Source: Dichotomocladium elegans
Taxonomy: Eukaryota; Mucoromycota; Mucoromycetes; Mucorales; Lichtheimiaceae
Length of the DNA stretch: 64,000 bases
Assembly: GCA_025716815.1 (NCBI GenBank)
Contig: JAIXMN010000016.1
Coordinates: 186,001-250,000, forward strand
Direction: 5' to 3'
Below are positions 35,388 through 46,390 of this stretch, piece after piece. The translations under genes were made by a program, and so were the position numbers. The notes under the pieces were generated by a model, which had not been told where the DNA came from, did not search any database, and was given only the letters and a program-made list of their open reading frames with translations. Position 1 is the first letter of the stretch. The number at the start of each line of letters is the position of its first letter.

Positions 35388-37796
35388 ATGGACAAGAATA
35401 ACGGAACGCAACCGGATGACTCGATCGAAAATCCCATCGAGGAGGAATTTTACTCCTCATGGGCATTGCTCATTCTGACATCACTTCTGATTGGCGCCTT
35501 GTGGACGAGCTATTATCTGCAGTTACGTAAGATACGTGCGATACACGAAAGCGTTATCTCTATTATGGCAGGTAAAGACGCACTCCAAAGCAACGACCTT
35601 GAACATGGCAGATGAATCAGCATTTCCATTAGGCATGATCGTTGGCTTGGTGATCAAGCTCTCCCCTGGCACCATTATTCAACATATGGTGCAATTTAAC
35701 CAAGGCTACTTTTTTAATCTTTTACTTCCACCTATTATTCTCAACTCTGGTTATGAACTGAAGCGGGTAAGAGAAAAAAAAAGAGTTTAACCAGGGAACA
35801 GGAGCTTACACAAACATATGTCATAGCGTAACTTTTTCTACAATTTTGGAACGATTCTGACGTTTGCATTGGCGGGAACATTTATTGCCGCATTAGCAAC
35901 CGGGTATATTATATCATGACAATAATATACATATACTGAAAGAGGAGGGGACCAAGCTCTGATGATATCGTTTAGTGTTCTCACATACCTATACGCCTTT
36001 CTCCATCCTGAAGGGATCAACATCAGCTTCATCGACAGCATGATTTTCGGGTCCATCCTCTCCGCAACCGATCCGGTCACCGTGCTTGCCATATTTTCAC
36101 AGCTCCACGTCGATCCGAACCTCTTCTCCATCATTTCCGGAGAGTCATTACTCAACGATGCAGTGGCCATTGTCTTGTCAGAGTACGTCTTTTGAGCAAT
36201 CGTCGGATGCAATAGGTCGAGATATTAGAGTGGATAGAATGGCTTTTCCAGTCTAACCGTATCCATCTGCTAGAACACTGCACAAGTTTCGTGGCCAAGA
36301 GCTCCATGTAGCGAATATCTTCAAGGGCATTGGTGTTTTTATGGGCGTATTCACAGCATCGACATTGATCGGTGTGCTGTTTGGAATTATGGTGGCACTC
36401 ATGCTCAAGTATTCGGAGCTGTACCGATATCCGAGCATCGAGACTTGCTTAGTTGCACTGATGGCGTATAGCAGCTATCTGTTCTCCAATGCGACGCAAA
36501 TGTCAGGTAAGAGTTGAAGCAAAATCGGGAAAACACGCCCGATTCTGAAGTTGCTTATTAGGGATTGTGACCTTGCTGTTCTCCGGTATTACGCTCAAGC
36601 ACTATGCATATGACAACTTGTCATTGCGAAGCAAGCGTGCTACCAAATATGTCTTTCAGGTGCTATCGCAACTGTCTGAGAATTTTATTTTTATTTACCT
36701 TGGAGTCAACCTCTTTACGCAAACGGGGCTGGAGTACAAGCCTTTCTTCATCATAATTACCACAGTAAGAAGCTCCACTGCTAGTGTTTTCAACTTACGC
36801 TGAGCCCAGCGTGGTATCCTTTAGATGATCATTTGTGTAGCACGCTATGTCTCTGTTGCCCCATTATCTATGCTGATCAATGCAGTCTGTCGAGCGCTCG
36901 GAAAATCGGAGCAGACCCTGCCACGGTCGCATCAGCTTATGCTCTTCTGGGCAGGACTTCGAGGTGCTGTTGCATTTGCGCTGTCGTCTGGTCTGGTGGG
37001 TGAGAGCGCAGCAGCCATGAGAACAACAGTGCTCGCAGTGGTTGTGATGACGGTCCTCCTTTTTGGTGGCACAACGAATCGGATGCTGCAGCTACTTGAA
37101 ATACAAACGGGAGTTATTGAGCCCGACGACTCAAGCAGTGAAGACGAACCTGACGATCAGGACTTATCGGGATATCAGAAACTGAGATTGAGATCGCCTG
37201 ATGTATTCGACAATGATGACGACGACAATAGCAACACTATCGATGGCGGCGAGCTCAGGATAGGAGGAGGAGGCGTATCGTCTTCGCGACGGCGTTTGTT
37301 GCCGCAGCGGAACAGTAGTAGTAGTAACATGGAAGTGTCGATTGGCGGTCTGCTCTCTGGCCCGCTAGGCGATCCAATCCCAGATCCAGCACAGCCTCAT
37401 TGGTTCATGTCGTTTGATGAAAAGTGGTTGAAACCATTATTCACAAAGCGACATATTCAAGCACGGAACCAGACGCTCGCCGAATACTGGAGAGAGAAGC
37501 GGCGCAAAATGGATCGTGCGAATCGCAACATGCTTGCAGGAATTCATAGCATGGGCTTCGGGCAGGGACCAGCCGCCAATGACGAGTATTACTATGACAA
37601 TGACGACAATGTCGACGCACTCACTCTCAACTCGGTCCACGACAACCGGTTCTCGACGGCTTCAGCCCCTAATAATCAAAGTTACACGCCTTCCGTATCG
37701 GCTAATGCGGGTGGCCCGGGATCTCCCTCCACTTCTCGGCTTGTCATTGGTGCCGGTCGTGTTTTTGGGCGATCACCACCAGAATCTGGACATTAA
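35388..37796 (+). CDS. Na+/H+ exchanger, endosomal NHE/Nhx1 type, 7 exons
   Basis: Cation/proton antiporter (CPA1) of the intracellular NHE6/7/9-Nhx1 group, regulating endosomal or vacuolar pH. Exons: 35388-35571, 35633-35766, 35827-35903, 35943-36182, 36274-36506, 36562-36764, 36825-37796, giving 680 residues. The N-terminal [20 protein letters not shown] and [21 protein letters not shown] are typical of Nhx1 orthologues. The signature [12 protein letters not shown] is at about 172-183 and the ion-binding ND pair is at 203-204 in [24 protein letters not shown] is the conserved TM11 region. The final ~250 residues form an acidic, Ser-rich cytosolic tail with poly-Asp and Gly-rich patches. The start codon is the first ATG in the frame. 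Confidence 0.95.
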
Positions 37797-38797
37797 ATTT
37801 CACCACTGAACTGTATGTAAATATCTTTTGTTGTTTTTTGTTTTAATAAAATGCCCGCCCGGAATCCGTTGAAAAATAGCCGGGGATCGGCAAAACTGAA
37901 ATAGATCGAGACATTGCAGATAAAATGGGTGGCTGGGAAAGAAGGGAGAGGATCCCAAGCCAGTACGACGGATGGCTTGACCAGGTCGAACAGTAGCCAA
38001 TACAAATGCATTGACTAACCTGACCGACCGAATGGGCGCATAGTGTGGCAGTGGGTCCCTTACAAAACATGGACAGGCCTCTGTTACATGAGAGTGGATG
38101 CGATAAAGGGGAGGTGGTGGGGCACGATCCTCCCCCCGTTACCATTTCTAACAAATTCTCTTTCCACGTGGCTCAGCTCACAATGTGCTTCGCATTTTTT
38201 GTTCCGCATGTACGAATACACGGTTCCATCTATGTGTACATACACACATCTGTGGGAGTATGCGTATTTGTGTATTCCCGTTCCATACAGGTCTTGTAAA
38301 AGATATAGGTGTCGCGACGAGCGGGCCAGAGTGATTGAAAAGAACGGGGAGAGCGAGTTTGTTTCATGCGTTATCAGACATTTAATTGACTTTATTCGCA
38401 CAATCTCATCGCCCCTCCTTGTCACTCTCCTTTTGTTGTAGTCAGTCCCAATTCTGTCCTTGCTCTCTCCTCCTCTTCATGTAGTATTCCAGACAGAAAT
38501 GGGTGCGTGTGAGCCGTGTGCGGAATGAGGTTTTTTTTGGGGGTGTTAGTGGGCGGTGCTGCGGGGCGATCATCGACTCTCTCTGGGTTCCAAACTCCGC
38601 CCATCCCGTAGAGTGTCATTTATCCGGCCGGGTTTGTTCATCCTTAGTCCTTTTTTCTAGTTTTTCTTTTCCCCTGCTAACCTTTTCTCAGTCAACATCC
38701 TCCCTCTCTCCTTCCCTTCCTCCCTTCCTTCCTCCCTCCCTCCATCTATCCGGCTTATTCCCCCTCTCTCTTTCTCTCTTCTCCAATTCAGCGAAAA
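37797..38797. other. Intergenic region with C/T-rich promoter tract
   Basis: No recognised gene. From 38690 to 38790 the plus strand is almost pure C/T, the presumed leader or promoter of the C2H2 gene. Confidence 0.5.
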
Positions 38798-39994
38798 ATG
38801 TCCCACATGCTGGATAAGCCTAGGCTGCCTGGCATACAATTCTTGCTTAACTCGCCCGAAGGTACACAGTCATCTCTTTTCCTCATGCTCGTAATGCTTC
38901 CTCCTCTTTTGGTGCATTGCTGACTGATCTCATGCGTATTAGACAGAGAGAAAAAAGCCATTGTCACTGAGCCACCTACCACCTCGTCGCCTCGACCTGT
39001 GATGGGCCATCGCAGCACTCGAAGCGTTAGCAGTCTTCCGTCTGATCTTCAGAAATTATCGCTTTATCCTTCTAGCAAAGACGATTCAGAAGTCCATCAG
39101 GGAACAGCGGGGCAGCTACCGCCACAACTTCAGTCGCTTCCATTCACGCACTCGGTTAAACCGCCATTTACCTCCAATGCCACGGCCAGCTGGAACACGC
39201 CTCCTTCAACAACTACTTCTACTACACCTACTTCTAATATGCATCGTCGTCATCTCCACGCTGTCCCCACTGTTCTTTTGCCGCCGCTCCCTACCACTGA
39301 CAACCATCATCAGCTCCGGCACCAACCTCAACATCAGCATGAACATCAACGTCATCATACGCTGCAGCCTCCGCCGCTCCATTCGCGGAGGAGCGGGCAC
39401 GGTCGATCCATGTCCGAGTATACGCTACCGCCCCATCCACTTGCGCCGCGGCCTGTGCTTCCCTTTGACACTAACTCAATATTAGCGACACCGACACCGA
39501 TATCGACAGTGGCCGGAGGTGGAGGTGGAGGCGTTGTGCGCACTCATCGACGTGCGGTATCAGCCAACACGGTCGATTTCATGCTTCGGTCTCCAGCACC
39601 CACCCCCACCACGCCTTCATCATCGACGTCGACCTCATCCTCTTCGAATGATGTGCTACGTGCTCAGTCCGACAGCCCGCCGGAGCGACGGCTAAGGTCA
39701 CCACCCTCATTGTCGGTCCTGCAAGATGCAGTAGCAGTGGATGATCAGACACAGCAACAGCTGCAGCGCGATGCGACATCAGGCCGATACCTCTGCCAGT
39801 TTTGTAACAAGGGCTTCAGCCGCCCATCCTCACTACGTATTCATACGTACTCCCACACAGGCGAAAAGCCATATGTCTGCACCGAAGATGGATGCGGAAG
39901 ACGGTTTAGTGTACAGAGCAACATGCGACGCCATTTGCGTGTCCATCGTCTAGGTCGCCAGGCGATGAAATCAAGCCCGCTAAGGAAACCATAA
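38798..39994 (+). CDS. C2H2 zinc-finger transcription factor
   Basis: Nuclear DNA-binding protein. Exons 38798-38861 and 38943-39994 give 371 residues. It begins MSHMLDKPRLPGIQFLLNSPE, where PGIQFLLNSPE looks like a short conserved N-terminal motif. The middle is low-complexity: Thr/Ser/Pro, His/Gln-rich (HQHEHQRHH) and a Gly run. Two adjacent C2H2 fingers close to the C-terminus (CQFCNKGFSRPSSLRIHTYSH, then TGEKPYVC linker, then CTEDGCGRRFSVQSNMRRHLRVH) have complete ligands and a standard linker. The second finger has the four-residue spacing between cysteines. Targets unknown. Confidence 0.92.
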
Positions 39995-40100
39995 AACCTC
40001 TTCCCTGCTCCTGCGTGTATTTAACCAGTTAAACTCTCATCCCCTACTTTTCCGCGCTCACCATCCTCCCTTATTTCTCCATCATGATGAGTCTTAATTA

Positions 40101-40160
40101 TACATACATCATACATACATACAAACACACACACATATATATATAAAATATATATACATC
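40101..40160. repeat. (CATA)n/(CA)n/(TA)n compound microsatellite
   Basis: Mixed CATA, CA and TA tracts about 110 bp beyond the C2H2 stop codon, likely in its 3' region. Confidence 0.9.
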
Positions 40161-40446
40161 CATTTGCTTTCGAGTGTAGAAGAAATAAAAAGGTGAAAAG
40201 AGATACGAGCGGCTCTGTCCAATCAACAAACATGCACCTTGCAGGGAGCTCCCCAGTGTCATAGTACACAGCAACGTGTGCGGGGCAGGGCGGGCGGGGC
40301 ATGAATGATCAATTAAGCGACGTGGCAAGTTCCAGGACGCCTTTTTCCTTCCTTGTCTCCCCTTTTTTCGTTAGCATTGCACGGCAAAGCACAAAACTCT
40401 GCCCCCCCTTTCTCCCGGAGCCACAAACACACACACACACGCCGCG

Positions 40447-42647
40447 ATGTTCTCTAAATTGACAGCACTCTCGGACTTGCTAGTGTTGTCGGTGTTGTTA
40501 CTTCAGTTCGTGTCGCTGTCACAGGCATGGAGCTGGGGCACTTCGCCCGAGGAGCTCGATAGCACTAGTTCTGCATCACAATCACCACCGTCGTCATCGC
40601 TCGGTGCGCCATCCAAAAGGTTGGATTACAAGCTGACGGTCAAGAAGCCCTATCTGTACAATGGTTCCATTCCGTTTTGGACCATGGGAGGAGGTATATG
40701 ACATCTCGACCAGGCCTTCTCCATCTGAATATATATCTTTTTGTGTGTTGCATTGCAGACATTATCCGCATCGACGACTTCATTCGACTGACACCGTCCG
40801 TTCCCGGCTCGCGGGGCTGGATCTGGGCTGACAGGCCGAACACGTATGCCGAGTGGCAGGCGGAGCTTACGTTCAGGATCTCTGGCAATCATATGCATGG
40901 CGGCCGCGGTCTGGCGTTCTGGTACACAAAGACACCTATGGGGGACGGTCCCATTTTTGGTGCCAAGGATCAGTGGGATGGTCTTGGTATCTGGCTGGAT
41001 TCTGCCAATCCTCGGGTAAAAAAAAAAAAAGAGAGAGAGATCAAGCGTGGCAATTTTGAGCAAAGATGGGAACGCAAGAAAGCTCATACTATGCCTACCC
41101 ACCCGATACATCATTATCCCAACTGACGGAATATATATATATATATATGTAGACACATACGCCTACGACCGTGGCCATTCTGAACGACGGCTCGCTCCAA
41201 TTTGCCTCGCGTCTGAACCCGGAGCAATACCTGTTAGGTTCCTGTTCCATCAATTACCGCAATACAAACAATGTACCTGCCCATCTTCGGGTCACCTATC
41301 GGGCCAAAACTCTCACCGTAAGACGCACATGAAGAGAAACGACAAAAAAAAAACAAGTTGGACGGGGAGGGGTCTTTTGCTCACCTTTGCACAAACACGA
41401 TAGATCATGCTTGACCCCATGGGCGATGGCAAGGACTTCCGTACATGTATCCAGCAAACTGTTAATTTACCAACGGGATACTACTTTGGTGTATCGGCAA
41501 GTGAAAAGCGGGGAGGGGGGTTGGAGTGTGATGTGTGCAAAACCTCTAACCGAACACGATTCAGGCTGCTGCACATACCCCCGCCGATGACCATGACCTG
41601 ATCTCATTCGAAACCTGGGAGCTGAATCCTCCCGCCAAAACCGAGGTAACAGCAAGTCGGGGGCGGGGTGCGAGGAAAACTTGCCTCACATCTCCATTGT
41701 AGCATAAGACACGTCCGCTCGAGGAGGAAAAAAGAAGTCAGGGCGAGGAGTTCAAGGGATTAGATGAAGAACAAAAGAAGGTGAGTATCGTGTACACGGA
41801 AACTAAGGAGCGCTGCTGAAAGATGCGGTAGAAAATCGAAGAGACCGAATTCCATGTGCGGCAGATGCGCGAGGCTTCTCAGGGCGACGAGGTCCGTGGC
41901 GAAGCGGTGGCGACCCTGGTAAGTTGAATGGGTGGATGTTCTAGTTTGTTTACTTATTGTATTGGGAACCGCCGCCTTTTTCTTCAGGCGAGTATCTTTG
42001 ATACGCAGAAACGCATTCTCGAAGACCTCCAGGTGATGCAGATGCAGATCGAGGCGCTCGGGGCACCCACACCCGAGGACTTGATCGTCGGCAACTACAG
42101 AAAAAAGCAAGCGGACGATGGCAAAGAGCCTGAGCACGTGACCGCCGTTCGCAATGATGCTGTGTACGTTTTGGCGCGGGGAGAGAAAGCGCACATGCGG
42201 GTTGGCGGGAATTAAAACAAGTTTATAGAAATGCAATCAAGGAAATTGCCGCAAATATGCAACACGAGAGCCGCTCAATAGCAACTCAGATGGCTTCGCA
42301 GGTCGAACGGCAAATGCGCGAGCAAGATCGGAAGGCGCAGGCGATTGAAGCTACGCTGGAGCATTTGCAGAAGGCTATGGCGAACATCAATGTAAGGGAA
42401 TGATAAAAAAAAAAAAGCACCCCCGGTGATGGCTGATTTTTACCGGTTTAAAACCACCCAGAGCCACCTGTCGCTGCAGCAGGCGCGGATGAATGAGATC
42501 GGCAAGGATTCTGCCGAGGCACGCGGGACTCTGTCGAGTCTGTTCAAGTACATTTTCTATGCGTTTGGAATCCAGGCCTTTGTTGGTTTTGCCATTTACA
42601 TTTATTGGAAGTTACGGGTAGAGCGCAACGAGAAGAAGTTTTTATAA
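40447..42647 (+). CDS. L-type lectin cargo receptor (ERGIC-53/Emp46-47), 10 exons
   Basis: Type I membrane lectin that carries glycoproteins from ER to Golgi. Exons: 40447-40693, 40759-41015, 41153-41317, 41404-41496, 41565-41645, 41703-41780, 41832-41918, 41988-42163, 42229-42391, 42462-42647, totalling 510 residues. Signal peptide to about residue 27; luminal legume-lectin domain with SRGWIWADRPNTYAEWQAEL, RGLAFWYT and ADDHDLISFETWEL (metal/sugar-binding end). A long charged coiled coil spans about residues 280-470, then one membrane segment (YIFYAFGIQAFVGFAIYIYW). The tail ends KKFL, a KKXX-type COPI retrieval signal like KKFF of human ERGIC-53. Intron 4 has a GC donor (GCAAGT at 41497). 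Converges on CLP1. Confidence 0.94.
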
Positions 42648-42712
42648 ACAAAAAAAAAAAAGCCGAAGCGAACCTCGCATGTTTTTGTTTTTACATGCAG
42701 ACATTGATAGTA

Positions 42713-42762
42713 GATATATATATATAAAGGCCCAGCGCGCGCGCGTATGTGTGTGTGTGTGT
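42713..42762. repeat. (TA)n-(GC)n-(TG)n tract between convergent genes
   Basis: Alternating purine-pyrimidine tract lying in the 122 bp between the stop codons of the lectin gene and CLP1. Confidence 0.9.
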
Positions 42763-42769
42763 TTGATTT

Positions 42770-44497
42770 TTAGGTCTCCATCCATTTGAAGGAGCCCATG
42801 AGCAAGTGGCGCTTGGGTAAACGGCCTGGGGCGGGCGAAAGGATGGTCATCTTCTTCTTTTCTTCGTCTACATCGGACACGTAGACAAAGCCGGCGATGT
42901 TTGCCTCGAGGAGTTTGCTCTCGTGCTCCATGGTATCGGCGTTGAGAATGGCCATGATCGAATGAAGGCACATCTCGTGATTCTCGACCTTGACGACCTG
43001 TGTCTCCGTGACGGTGCTGTCCATGCCAAGCGGCAGGGCAGACGAGAGCGTCATGGCCTCGCCGACGCGCCATACATTGACATCGTCGTACGTGACCAGC
43101 GTCAGGTACGGCGAGAGCTCGCATTTGAGCGTGCCGTAAAAGTACTCTTGGATCTTGCTCCGTTGGAGCTGCATCTTGAACTGCCGGTCGCGCTCCACGA
43201 CCCCTCCGGACTTGGTGAGCTTGACGATCGTCACCTTGTCCTTCAAGATCCGGGTCATGTCGCTATACAGACGTTCGTGTCCGAGCACAATGACCACGTT
43301 GACTATGTGAGAGAAATATATATATATATAACTTGTCAAAATGCTTTCCCCCCCCTCCAAAACAAACAAACCTGAGAATTGTTCAATGGCATGTTGAATC
43401 AGATCGTAGCCGACATGGTCAATGAGGCCTGCCGTGTCAATGACGATGCCCGCTGTTCTGCTTTCGTCGTCTGCAGCAAGTCGCTGCTTGACGGTGTGGG
43501 CGAGGCGGCCGGTGACGAGCTTGAAGAGCTTGACGTTCTCGGCCGGGTTTTCGTAGCCGTAGTAGTAGGCGAGGGGCATCGTCGATGAGCCTAGCGAGGC
43601 GGCGGTCGTCGCCGAAGACCCAAAGCCTTCTTCGACATCGATCGGGTGCGAGATGGTGGTGGCGGTGACGGTGCCGGGCATGGTGATGGTGCCCTCGCTC
43701 GGATCGAGCGACACGTAGATCGGCTTCTCGCCCTGCCGGAGGGCGTAGCTTGCCAGGATCTTGGACAACGACGTCTTGCCCACGTCGTGCGGGCCAATCA
43801 CTAGCACGCGCGGCCCTTGGCCTCCCTGCTCGCGCGCCTCTTGTCGCAGGCGCTCCAGCGCCAGATGCACGTTGAGATAGCTTGTCATTGGTGTCTCGGT
43901 TGCGGTATATTCCACCTGGAACTCGCCCGTGATGTAATGCCCGCAGCGAGTCAAGGAATGAAACGGTCCCTTCCACCCCAACCACCCCCGCCGATCTATG
44001 TTATTAAAAAAAAGGATATTTCCAATGTGCACCCATGCCAGGTGTAGACGGCGGCCTTGCGACCACTAAAGCTATAAGAGACACCGACGGCCAATTCTGT
44101 GCCAAAGATCTCTGCCGTTCCTTTTAAAAGCTTTTTATTGAAAAAAAAAAAAAGAAACAATGAGCTACGTAAAAAAAAAAAGGAGGAAAAAGAAACTCGG
44201 AAGCAAAAGCGACAAAGCATGGTGAAATCGAAATGGAAAAGGGGGGCCATTCCGAGTACAATGAAGAAAGAGACGATTTACCTTCAACTGCACTTGTTTG
44301 TTGAACTCCACCTCAAATCGAAACTCATGATCGGAATCGAGATCCACTGTACGCGTTATTTGAAGTGCATTCTGTGTTGTTTCATCCGCACACAAAAAAA
44401 AAAAGAGTTGGCAAAAAAAGCATTGTCCCGTTTGTCTCGGTTACCGCTGCTGATGCTCTTTGCTGCTCGTTAATGTATGACTTGCCTCGTTTTGCAT
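42770..44497 (-). CDS. CLP1: CLP1, polynucleotide kinase/pre-mRNA 3'-end processing factor
   Basis: Nuclear subunit of cleavage factor IA/CFIIm and tRNA-splicing complexes. Exons (minus): 44497-44486, 44371-44282, 44130-44020, 43933-43372, 43302-42770, giving 435 residues (human 425). The N-terminal domain has FRFEVEFNKQVQLK, GTAEIFGTEL and YTWHGCTLE; the P-loop GPHDVGKTS is at 118-126; DTAGLIDHVGYDLI and the C-terminal domain with VYVSDVDEEKKKMTILSPAPG are typical. The intron after exon 1 has a GC donor, and the intron 44019-43934 is a U12-type AT-AC intron (see findings). The 12-nt first coding exon is the shortest start consistent with frame; a longer 5' exon cannot be excluded. Confidence 0.93.
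43934..44019 (-). other. U12-type AT-AC intron in CLP1
   Basis: 86 nt on the minus strand. It begins ATATCCTTT, the minor-spliceosome AT-AC donor consensus, contains TTCCTTGAC at 43958-43950, an exact match to the U12 branch-site consensus TTCCTTRAY, and ends TTAC 17 nt after the branch adenosine (43951). Removal joins exon codons in frame as WHGCTLE then ITGEFQVEY. No canonical GT-AG pair gives this junction. Confidence 0.85.
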
Positions 44498-44962
44498 TGG
44501 AAAAAAAAAAACTGAAGCGTTTGGAAAGATCAATCAAAGAGAGAAAGAGGGGGGCGAAGAGAACAAAAAAAAAAAAGGACGACGAAATGGGAAAAAATGA
44601 ACAACCCCGCAACCCAAGATTTCTCTATCCCACTCCAACAGACTTTCCGTTCGTATGTACGAAACTCGACTTTCTTCCAGGGGAACGTGCCCTTCTCATC
44701 ATATATCGCAAAAGAGAGAATTGAGCATGGGCCAAATCATCAGTTTTACACAAAAAATAGTGTAGGAAGGGGGAATGGGGGCACAGATGCCCGCAAAGGG
44801 GGTGAGAGGAGAACCACACTTGTTTATTGAGGGACGGGGAGAGTCCAGCAAGACACTTCTTTAGAAATAATAAAGAAACCACACACAACGTGAAATACTT
44901 GTGACAGAAGAAAGGAGAGAAGGGAGCAAGAGAAGGAGGGTATCGTCGTCGAATCCGTTTGC

Positions 44963-44992
44963 TGTATATATATGTGTGTGTGTGTATGTATA
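44963..44992. repeat. (TA)n-(TG)n microsatellite
   Basis: Short compound tract 3' of the kinase gene (55-85 bp beyond its stop). Confidence 0.9.
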
Positions 44993-45046
44993 AAAATTGG
45001 GGTAAGTGAATGACCTGGAACATAAATTGAGCAAGTTGAACGATCG

Positions 45047-46273
45047 TCAGAGCCACCAAGAGCCCTTCTCTTGGGTATGGACAAACATGTCGGTGTCTTC
45101 CTCGTCGTCATACGAAGAAGGACAGGAGGATGAAGAGGATGAGATGTCGTCGGCGACTTGCTCGTCTTGCTCAACCATATCCGACCACGATTCGCCAGAG
45201 CCTGCGTGGTACGTGCCGCTGAACACAGCCGAGTCGAAGCTGACCTTGTCTGTTTTCTTGGCAGCTCCGAAAGCGGTGGGGATGCCAACCGGGTAGCAGT
45301 AGTCTTCGTCATCGCAGGACATGGTGTCGCTGCTCTCGTCCTCAAGATCGTCGACAGTCAGGCGGTCCAGAGCCAGGAACTGGTGTTTCAGCTCGGTGAC
45401 GGTGGGTCGATCGGCCGGGTTGGGTGACAGGACAGACTTGAGGATACGATAGCACCGCATGGAGATGGAGGGGAAGAGATCGTCCTTGAGGATTTGAGGG
45501 TTACGGCGGTACTCGTTGTAGACGTGGTCCAGAGAGGTTGCCTCTTGCCAGGGGTTGCGGCCCACAAGCAGCGCGATCAGAAGGATCCCGAGGCTCCAGA
45601 CGTCCGAAGCCGCAGCATCGTAAGCAAGCAGTTGCTCGCCCCGGCTGGAGTTCCATTCGTCGTCATCAAAGTGTTCGGGCGCCAGGTAAGCAGTTGAGCC
45701 GCATCCAAATTCCATATTGAAGCGTTCGCGCGTCGCAAGTCCAAAGTCAGCGACCTTGCACTCGAGCTTCTCGTCATCGTCCTCCAACGTGGAGGATTTC
45801 AGGAGGATGTTCTCAAGCTTGATGTCCCTGTGGTAGACGTTGTGCGCATGCATGTGCTCAACTGCTTCGAGTATCTGAACGAATATATTAGCCACCTGAT
45901 CCTCCTGCATCTTGGTACGGATCACGTAGTCGAAGAGATCGCCCTGGTCACACAGCTCCATGACCATGTAGATATAGTCTTTGTCCTGGGATGTGTCATG
46001 GAGGGTGAGGAGATTGGGGTGCTTTAGCGAGGTCTGAATGTCGATTTCGAGCTGCTGGAGCTCGAGTTGTTGGTGGTCCAGACCAGTCTTGCAGAGAACC
46101 TTGATGGCCACGTACGAATTGTCAGCAAGCGATTGGCTCAGGAAGAGGCATCCGTACGAACCACGCCCGAGCTCTTCGAGGAGCTGATACTGCTGGTGGT
46201 TGATATCAATGATCTTGTCGACCATGGACGAGGCGACGACGGACCAGTAATCTTGTTCTTGTGTAACGGTCAT
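45047..46273 (-). CDS. Serine/threonine protein kinase, Ran1/Sks1/Vhs1-like
   Basis: Single-exon kinase of 408 residues. The start at 46273 (MTVTQEQDYW) is the first true ATG; the open frame extends 39 codons upstream without an ATG. Glycine loop GRGSYG at 36-41, VAIK lysine K58, HRDIKLEN at 148-155, DFG at 176-178, and STAYLAPEHF as the APE-like motif. The short insert LEDDDEKLE between HRD and DFG and the APEHF variant are typical of the fungal Ran1/Sks1/Ksp1 group, which control meiosis entry, nutrient response or cell-cycle progression. The C-terminal 100 residues are acidic and Ser-rich, with a poly-Ser run (DISSSSSSCPSS). Substrates unknown. Confidence 0.93.
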   Translation of the reverse strand: MTVTQEQDYWSVVASSMVDKIIDINHQQYQLLEELGRGSYGCLFLSQSLADNSYVAIKVLCKTGLDHQQLELQQLEIDIQTSLKHPNLLTLHDTSQDKDYIYMVMELCDQGDLFDYVIRTKMQEDQVANIFVQILEAVEHMHAHNVYHRDIKLENILLKSSTLEDDDEKLECKVADFGLATRERFNMEFGCGSTAYLAPEHFDDDEWNSSRGEQLLAYDAAASDVWSLGILLIALLVGRNPWQEATSLDHVYNEYRRNPQILKDDLFPSISMRCYRILKSVLSPNPADRPTVTELKHQFLALDRLTVDDLEDESSDTMSCDDEDYCYPVGIPTAFGAAKKTDKVSFDSAVFSGTYHAGSGESWSDMVEQDEQVADDISSSSSSCPSSYDDEEDTDMFVHTQEKGSWWL

Positions 46274-46390
46274 GTGGGAGGGGGAGGGGCGAGATGGTGT
46301 GAAATTCTTTTGCTTGGCGGTGGAAAAAGTTATATGTGATAGCGCGGGTAGTTGAGGTACTTTGTTCAAGCGTTCGACGGAGATGAGCAC

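Noticed and set aside
44027..44060. A canonical GT donor (GTGCAC) inside the CLP1 WHG codons as the real splice site
   Set aside because: No AG acceptor downstream restores the conserved residues in phase; the AT-AC alternative matches donor, branch site and reading frame together.
46274..46390. 39-codon N-terminal extension of the kinase
   Set aside because: The frame is open but contains no ATG; the first ATG is at 46273.
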